From contig JAHDND010000025.1 in the NCBI GenBank assembly GCA_018435665.1, forward strand, positions 48,081-112,080: a stretch of DNA of 64,000 bases, given 5' to 3'. The position numbers and the translations under genes were made by a program. A model generated the notes under the pieces. The model saw only the letters and a list, made by a program, of their open reading frames with translations, was not told the DNA's origin and ran no database searches. The first letter of the stretch is position 1. Each line of letters opens with the position of its first letter. The DNA comes from Candidatus Thiosymbion sp. GTDB taxonomy: Bacteria > Pseudomonadota > Gammaproteobacteria > Chromatiales > Chromatiaceae. Shown here one piece after another: positions 58,953 to 64,000 of this stretch.

Positions 58953-60455
58953 TCAACCGCCCTCGGCCACGCAACCCAGGCGCTCGATGCCGGCCTCGGC
59001 CATGGCCACGGCGCGGAAGATGGCGCGGCCCTTGTTCATGGTCTCCTTCCATTCCAGATCGGGTACCGAGTCGGCGACGATGCCGGCGCCGGCCTGGATG
59101 TGGAGTTGCTGGTCCTTGATGACGGCGGTGCGGATGGCGATGGCGGTGTCCATGTTGCCGTTCCAGGACAGGTAGCCGACGGCGCCGGAGTAGATACCGC
59201 GCTTGACCGGCTCCAGCTCGTCGATGATCTCCATGGCGCGGATCTTGGGCGCGCCGGAGACGGTGCCGGCGGGGAAGGTGGCGCGCAGCACGTCGAGGGC
59301 ATCCAGCCCCGGGCGCAGTTCGCCGATGACGTTGGAAACGATGTGCATGACGTGGGAGTAGCGCTCCACGATCATGCGCTCGGTGAGGCGCACGGTGCCG
59401 ATGCGGGCGACGCGGCCGACGTCGTTGCGGCCCAGGTCGATGAGCATCAGGTGCTCGGCCAGTTCCTTGGGATCGGCGAGGAGTTCCTCCTCCAGGGCGC
59501 GGTCCTCGGCCTCGGTGGCGCCACGACGCCGGGTGCCGGCGATGGGCCGCACGGTGACCACCCCGTCCTCCAGCCGGGTGAGGATCTCCGGCGAGGAGCC
59601 GACGATGTGGAAGCCGCCCAGGTCCATGTAGTGCATGTAGGGCGAGGGGTTGAGGCCGCGCAGGGCACGGTAGAGGTCGATGGGCCGCGCCTGGAAGGGG
59701 ATGGACAGGCGCTGGGACAAGACCACCTGCATGCAGTCGCCGGCCAGGATGTAGTCCTTGATACGCTCCACCGCCGCCTTGAAGCCGGCCTCGGTGAAGC
59801 CGGAGACGAAATCGGTCTCGCTCACCTGGCGCGCCGGGCCGGGGGGCGGGCGGGGAGCGCCGCGGCGCATGAGCAGGATCAGGGCGTGGAGGCGCGCCTC
59901 GCCGTCGGCCAGGGTCTCGCCGGCGCTGGGGTCCAGGTGGGTGATGAGGTACATGCGCCCGCTGAGGTTGTCGAAGACGACGATCTCATCGGCGACCATG
60001 AGCAGGATGTCCGGGGTGCCCAGGGGGTCGGGGTTGGGGCAGCGGGCCAGGCGCGGCTCGATGTAGCGGATGCTGTCGTAGCTGAAATAGCCCGCCAGGC
60101 CCCCGGCGAAGCGCGGCATGCCCTCGGCGGCGGGGGCGACCTTGAAGCGGCGCTGGAAGGCGCTGATCCAGGCCAGGGGGTCCGGGGTCTCTTCCTCCTC
60201 GATCAGCCGGCCGTCGCTCCAGACCCGCAACTGGTGCCCGCTGACCTCGATACGGGTCCGGCTGGGCAGGACCAGGATGGAATAGCGCCCCCACTTCTCG
60301 CCGCCGTGGACGGACTCGAAGAGACAGGAGTAGGGCCCGCCGGCGAGCTTGAGATAGGCGCTCAGCGGGGTGTCGAGGTCGGCGAGGACCTCGCAGATCA
60401 GGGGGATACGGTTGTAGCCCTGGGCGGCGAGGCTGGCAAAGCGTTCAGGGGTCAT
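58953..60455 (-). CDS. trpE: Anthranilate synthase component I TrpE
   Basis: Converts chorismate to anthranilate with ammonia from TrpG. It has 500 residues. The Trp feedback-site segment is [20 protein letters not shown]. The catalytic segments are [20 protein letters not shown] (near 265), [37 protein letters not shown] and [20 protein letters not shown]. It follows gph, the rpe-gph-trpE order known in Pseudomonas. Unusually, trpG is not next: the MFS gene follows. No leader peptide or attenuator was evident in the 184 bases upstream. Confidence 0.96.
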   Translation of the reverse strand: MTPERFASLAAQGYNRIPLICEVLADLDTPLSAYLKLAGGPYSCLFESVHGGEKWGRYSILVLPSRTRIEVSGHQLRVWSDGRLIEEEETPDPLAWISAFQRRFKVAPAAEGMPRFAGGLAGYFSYDSIRYIEPRLARCPNPDPLGTPDILLMVADEIVVFDNLSGRMYLITHLDPSAGETLADGEARLHALILLMRRGAPRPPPGPARQVSETDFVSGFTEAGFKAAVERIKDYILAGDCMQVVLSQRLSIPFQARPIDLYRALRGLNPSPYMHYMDLGGFHIVGSSPEILTRLEDGVVTVRPIAGTRRRGATEAEDRALEEELLADPKELAEHLMLIDLGRNDVGRVARIGTVRLTERMIVERYSHVMHIVSNVIGELRPGLDALDVLRATFPAGTVSGAPKIRAMEIIDELEPVKRGIYSGAVGYLSWNGNMDTAIAIRTAVIKDQQLHIQAGAGIVADSVPDLEWKETMNKGRAIFRAVAMAEAGIERLGCVAEGG

Positions 60456-60639
60456 GAGGATCTCCGGAAAGGGGCAGGCGGGTGGGATGGCAGCTGAGTC
60501 AAACTTGCCAGCGCCGCCATCGCCATCCGGAGTCGTTGGCGACCGGCGGTTCCTCCCGAGTGGCGCCCAACCGGCCGCTCATACCCACTCACCCTCGGAC
60601 GTCTTGCCCATCATGCCACACAAAAGGCCCGTACCTTGG

Positions 60640-61311
60640 TCAGGGAGCCCCGGCCAGCAGCCTCTTGACCTCGGTCAGGGCGTCCAGAACCGCGTCCGGA
60701 TGGTAATCGCGGATGTCCTGGCCGTGGTTATAGCCATAGCTCATGCAGAAGATGGTGAAGCCAGCGGCGCGGGCGGCCTTCACGTCGCTGATGGAGTCGC
60801 CGATCATCAGCGCCTGCGCCGGCTCGGCCCCGAAGTGGGCGGCGGCATGGAGCAGGGGCAAGGGGTCCGGCTTGCTGCGGGGCAAGGTGTCGCCACTGAT
60901 GACGATCTCGAAATAGTCCCGCACCCCCAGGTCCCGCAACAGGGGCTCTGTGAACTGGGCCGCCTTGTTGGTCACGCAGCCCAGGCGATAACCGGCGGCC
61001 TTGAGCCAGTCGAGCCCATCGCGAATACCCGGAAAGAGTTGGGAACGCTGGGAGGTATTGTCGCGATAAAGCTCCAGGAAGATGGGATAGGCCACCTGGA
61101 AATCGGCCTCGTCCGGCTCGCCCTCCAGTTGGCCGATGAGCGCGCGCCGCACCAGGCGCTCGACCCCATTGCCCACCCAGTTGCGGACCTTGGCCTCGCC
61201 GTGGGGCGGGCGGCCCAGACGCGCCATCATGGCATCGACGCAATAGGCCAGGTCCGGCACGCTGTCCACCAGGGTGCCGTCCAGGTCGATGAGGATCATG
61301 GAGGGGTGCAT
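60640..61311 (-). CDS. gph: Phosphoglycolate phosphatase
   Basis: HAD-superfamily phosphatase that removes 2-phosphoglycolate, useful in an autotroph with RubisCO. It has 223 residues. HAD motif I is ILIDLDGTLVDSVPDL near residue 7, motif II lies around CVTNKAAQ, motif III is KPDPLPLLHA, and motif IV is MIGDSISDVKAARAAG. It lies between rpe and trpE. The start at ATG 61311 (MHPSMILIDLDG) has no rival close by. Confidence 0.93.
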   Translation of the reverse strand: MHPSMILIDLDGTLVDSVPDLAYCVDAMMARLGRPPHGEAKVRNWVGNGVERLVRRALIGQLEGEPDEADFQVAYPIFLELYRDNTSQRSQLFPGIRDGLDWLKAAGYRLGCVTNKAAQFTEPLLRDLGVRDYFEIVISGDTLPRSKPDPLPLLHAAAHFGAEPAQALMIGDSISDVKAARAAGFTIFCMSYGYNHGQDIRDYHPDAVLDALTEVKRLLAGAP

Positions 61312-61423
61312 GATTGCATCCTCAAGGGCATAACAAACTCAATTTGCTGTCTGAGCGGATCGGGTGGCAGATGTTCATGTACTCGCCGGCGTGATCCGCG
61401 ACCAGTGAACGGGTCCCGCTGCC

Positions 61424-62116
61424 TCAGCCGCCCGCGCCCGCCAGGGCCCGGCGCATCTCGGCGATGATGCTGTCGTAGCGGTTCGGGTCCCCGGCCTTAC
61501 CGTAGCCGAAGATCCCGGAGCCGGAGACGAAGGTGTCGGCGCCCGCAGCTTTGATCTGGGCGATGTTGTCAGCCTTGACCCCGCCGTCGACCTCCAGACG
61601 TATGTCGAGTCCGGAGGCGTCGATCAGCTTGCGTACCTGGCGCAGCTTGTCGAGGGCGGAGGGGATGAAGCTCTGGCCACCGAAGCCCGGGTTGACGGAC
61701 ATGAGCAGGATCATGTCGCACTTGTCCAAGACATAATCCAGGACGCTCAGGGGCGTGGCCGGGTTGAAGACCAGGCCGGCCTTGCAGCCCTCGTTGCGGA
61801 TGAGTTGGAGGGTGCGGTCGATGTGCTCGCTGGCCTCCGGGTGGAAGGTGATATAGGTGGCGCCGGCCTTGGCGAAGTCGGGCACGATCCGGTCCACCGG
61901 CTTGACCATCAGGTGGACATCGATGGGCGCGGTGACGCCATGCTTGCGCAGGGCCTCGCACACCAGGGGCCCGATGGTCAGGTTGGGCACGTAGTGGTTG
62001 TCCATGACATCGAAGTGGACGATGTCGGCGCCGGCGGCGAGGACGCTGTCCACCTCCTCGCCCAGCTTGGCGAAGTCCGCGGACAGGATTGAAGGTGCGA
62101 TCAGATCAGCGGCCAT
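61424..62116 (-). CDS. rpe: Ribulose-phosphate 3-epimerase
   Basis: TIM-barrel metalloenzyme interconverting ribulose-5-P and xylulose-5-P, part of the pentose phosphate and Calvin cycles. It has 230 residues. Motifs: [79 protein letters not shown] and [23 protein letters not shown] 62116 has GGGGAGA upstream. First gene of rpe-gph-trpE. Confidence 0.97.
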   Translation of the reverse strand: MAADLIAPSILSADFAKLGEEVDSVLAAGADIVHFDVMDNHYVPNLTIGPLVCEALRKHGVTAPIDVHLMVKPVDRIVPDFAKAGATYITFHPEASEHIDRTLQLIRNEGCKAGLVFNPATPLSVLDYVLDKCDMILLMSVNPGFGGQSFIPSALDKLRQVRKLIDASGLDIRLEVDGGVKADNIAQIKAAGADTFVSGSGIFGYGKAGDPNRYDSIIAEMRRALAGAGG

Positions 62117-62463
62117 GACGGTCTCTCCCCTTGTATGCCGGTACAGCCTGGCAGGGCCTCCGGACCTGTTGTCTTAGAGCGCGACACTCTACCCCAAGCC
62201 CCGGGGATTTTCAGCTTCTGGTGGCGTCAGACCGGCTGAGCATCCCAGACTGGCAGGCCATTGACGATCTCCAGACGGATGCCCAGCTCGCTGGCCTGGA
62301 GAAGGGTTGCCGATAGGCTCATAGTTTCTCTACCTCCTGCCTATGGAAAGATGTACAGATCGCATTTCCGTTTTCGGCATCGCCGTTCTCGGCATCGATA
62401 GGGAGAGTCGGAAAAACCGAAAAATGAGGTGCGCTGACCATATGCCCCTCAGCGGGAGAGACG
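62117..62463. other. Gap between djlA-like gene and rpe
   Basis: Holds the 31-codon ORF listed at 62227-62322 and a small direct repeat of ttcggcatcg (near 62371 and 62390). The rpe promoter must lie in the left part but I could not define it. Confidence 0.4.
62227..62322 (-). CDS. Very small ORF (31 aa), possibly a truncated gene
   Basis: ATG 62322 is preceded by a strong AGGAGG ten bases away, and opens MSLSATLLQASELGIRLEIV, then NGLPVWDAQPV and stop. The pattern of a short helix followed by GxRLEIVxGxPxW resembles the beginning of TubC-type docking or small mobile-element proteins that are normally ~50 residues or longer. It may be a decayed gene; it is too short to be sure it is translated. 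Confidence 0.4.
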   Translation of the reverse strand: MSLSATLLQASELGIRLEIVNGLPVWDAQPV

Positions 62464-63306
62464 CTACCCCTTCCGTGCCGCGATGATCATCTCGTAGGCC
62501 TGGCGAATTTCGTGAGTTTTCTGCGCGGCGAGCTTCATCATCTCCTCCGGCAGCCCCTTGGACACCAGCTTGTCCGGGTGATGCTGACTCATCAGCCGCC
62601 GATAGGCGCGTTTGATCTCGGCCTCATCCGCCTGGGGGCTGACGCCCAGCAGTTCGTAGGCCTGTTCCAGGGTGGGACCCTGGGGTTCGGCCTGACGCCA
62701 GCCAGCCCCGGGGCCACCAGGTCCGGCCCCGCCCCCAGCCCCACCCTGAGCGTATTCCCAGCGCATCCGCGCCAGGTGCTCCAGGCGACTGAAGATGAAT
62801 TCCGGGATGCCCAACTGGTCACGGATGCGCTGCAAGATGCGCTGCTCGGCGGGGGCGGCCAGGCCATCGGCGTAGGCGGCCTGGATCTGGATCTCGATGA
62901 ACATCTGCAACAGGGTGGCGCGGCGGTGGCACTCCCGCCGGAACTGTTCCAGGACCCCGTCCAGATCAAAGTCATCCGCCTTGCCCTGATTGAACAGGGC
63001 AACGGCGGCGGCGCGGGTTTCCGGGGTGAGGTCCATGCGCCGGATTACCGCTTCCGCCAAGGCGATCTCCTCGGGCGACACCCGGCCATCGGCCTTGGCC
63101 AGATGGCCGAGGACGGAGAAAGTGGCGGTGAAGAAGGCAGTCTGGACCCGCTCACGGTCACCGGGTCCGGACTGCGCCTCCTCGGTCTGGAGGGAGGCCA
63201 GCCCCTTGTCGAGCTTATGACCGACCACGCCCCCGAGAAGGGCCCCGATGGGCCCCCCCAGCACAAAGCCCAGGGCCCCGCCAACGACCTTACCCCACCA
63301 TGCCAT
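62464..63306 (-). CDS. djlA: DjlA-like co-chaperone (TerB + J domain)
   Basis: 280-residue membrane-linked DnaJ-like protein. The N-terminus is a Gly-rich hydrophobic segment (KVVGGALGFVLGGPIGALLG) likely to insert in the membrane, as in DjlA. Residues ~55-175 form a TerB-like helical domain (LGHLAKADGRVSPEEIALAE). A Gly-rich linker leads to a C-terminal J domain (~210-280) with the invariant HPD in LMSQHHPDKLVSKGL. It should stimulate DnaK. The start ATG 63306 is well placed. Confidence 0.92.
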   Translation of the reverse strand: MAWWGKVVGGALGFVLGGPIGALLGGVVGHKLDKGLASLQTEEAQSGPGDRERVQTAFFTATFSVLGHLAKADGRVSPEEIALAEAVIRRMDLTPETRAAAVALFNQGKADDFDLDGVLEQFRRECHRRATLLQMFIEIQIQAAYADGLAAPAEQRILQRIRDQLGIPEFIFSRLEHLARMRWEYAQGGAGGGAGPGGPGAGWRQAEPQGPTLEQAYELLGVSPQADEAEIKRAYRRLMSQHHPDKLVSKGLPEEMMKLAAQKTHEIRQAYEMIIAARKG

Positions 63307-63495
63307 GTTCGTGACTCCGCGCCTTAGGCCTGACGGACTTCCGTCGCCTGCTAATTGCCATGAGGGTCCCGTCGCACCCTCGGATGATGAAAGGCAGCCC
63401 CTGTCCCCGGGGGCTGCCTCTCACGCCAACCATCTGCCGGGAAAGATAGCATGGCCGCCCCTGCGCAAGACGCCCAAAACGCCGGGGGCGCTGGC

Positions 63496-64000
63496 CTACT
63501 TACCGTGCAGGTATTCCTCGTCGCGAAAAGAGTAGACCCATTGGGGGCGGAAGGCCACGAGCACGGTCATCACCCAACCGTTGACGATGGCCTCCGGCAG
63601 GAACATGAGGGGGAAGAAGGGCAGGAAGCCGTGATTCAGTTGCGAAAAACTATAGGCCCCCGTTGCCACCAGCAGACCGGTGACTAGATAGCCCGTGACA
63701 ATCCCGACGAAACCGGCGGTGAGGAAGCCGTTGACCAGGACATAGACGAAGAAGTGGCGGGGCAGATAGGCGCGGATGAGGACCAGCAGGATCTGGGTCA
63801 GGGTGACGGGGACGACGGCACCGATCAAGGCATTGACCGCGAACGACTCCCAGCCGGCTCCAGTATTGAGGCAGACCCCCACCAGGGCCAGGCTGGCGCC
63901 AATGACCGCCAGGGACCAGCCGAACATGAGGGTGAGCGCGGTCAGCCCCAGCAGGTGAAAGCTGAGCCCTGGCTTGACCAGGACCTGGGCATGCCAGAGC
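63496..64000 (-). CDS. Energy-coupling factor permease, CbiM-like (5' end outside window)
   Basis: C-terminal ~168 residues of a polytopic membrane protein; the frame runs off the right edge, with LVKPGLSFHLLGLTALTLMF upstream of the first internal Met. FHLLGLTALTLM, then PLMFLPEAIVNGWVMTVLVA and a short Arg/Trp-rich tail (FRPQWVYSF) fit the CbiM/PDGLE family, the substrate-specific membrane subunits of cobalt/nickel ECF transporters. The metal-binding N-terminus (MHIxDG) is out of view, so substrate cannot be judged. Confidence 0.75.
   Translation of the reverse strand, partial: LWHAQVLVKPGLSFHLLGLTALTLMFGWSLAVIGASLALVGVCLNTGAGWESFAVNALIGAVVPVTLTQILLVLIRAYLPRHFFVYVLVNGFLTAGFVGIVTGYLVTGLLVATGAYSFSQLNHGFLPFFPLMFLPEAIVNGWVMTVLVAFRPQWVYSFRDEEYLHGK

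Overview
The window reads as a high-GC gammaproteobacterial chromosome, most probably a purple sulfur bacterium of the Chromatiaceae. Three things point there. The secA / M23 peptidase / dciA / lpxC / dcw / rnpB order is the gammaproteobacterial one (as in Pseudomonas). rpe-gph-trpE is also a gammaproteobacterial order. A small secreted Gly/Tyr-rich protein at 46680-47018 looks like a sulfur globule envelope protein of the Allochromatium type. No tRNA or complete mobile element was seen.

Layout. 1-23363: start of secA (cut by the left edge), an M23 peptidase, dciA (plus strand), lpxC, then the complete division and cell-wall cluster on the minus strand, transcribed mraZ-rsmH-ftsL-ftsI-murE-murF-mraY-murD-ftsW-murG-murC-murB-ddl-ftsQ-ftsA-ftsZ. 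Many of its genes are joined by 4-base ATGA overlaps. The mraZ promoter and three 10-bp-spaced MraZ boxes are readable, and the RNase P RNA gene lies just upstream. 23601-32208: a full Bat (aerotolerance) operon, moxR-DUF58-DUF4381-batA-batB/C-batD, with strong low-complexity expansions. 32671-39549: a DUF368 polyprenyl-phosphate transporter, a tandem universal stress protein, a two-gene operon of unknown function, and carB without an adjacent carA.

39550-47440 is an accessory and decay zone. It holds a small antitoxin-like gene whose coupled partner has only five codons, a lipase-maturation-factor-like membrane protein, a truncated and frameshifted aldehyde dehydrogenase joined directly to a truncated selA, a HepT/MntA toxin-antitoxin pair of lower GC, and stubs of fdhE and of a formate dehydrogenase gamma subunit. 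I read this as the remains of a selenium-dependent formate dehydrogenase locus, broken by deletions and interrupted by the toxin-antitoxin pair. The sulfur globule protein with a near-consensus promoter follows.

47441-57700 is a propionate (2-methylcitrate cycle) operon, transcribed prpE-gntR-prpB-prpC-acnD-prpF from a sigma70 promoter flanked by two GTCGAC-centred palindromes, likely targets of the GntR regulator. Its intergenic gaps are full of repeats: a pair of ~107-bp inverted repeats around prpC, a DUF559 gene bracketed by inverted palindromes between acnD and prpF, and a 41-bp tandem triplication of the acnD 3' tail. 57712-64000: an MFS transporter, trpE, gph, rpe, a tiny ORF, a DjlA-like co-chaperone, and a CbiM-like permease cut by the right edge.
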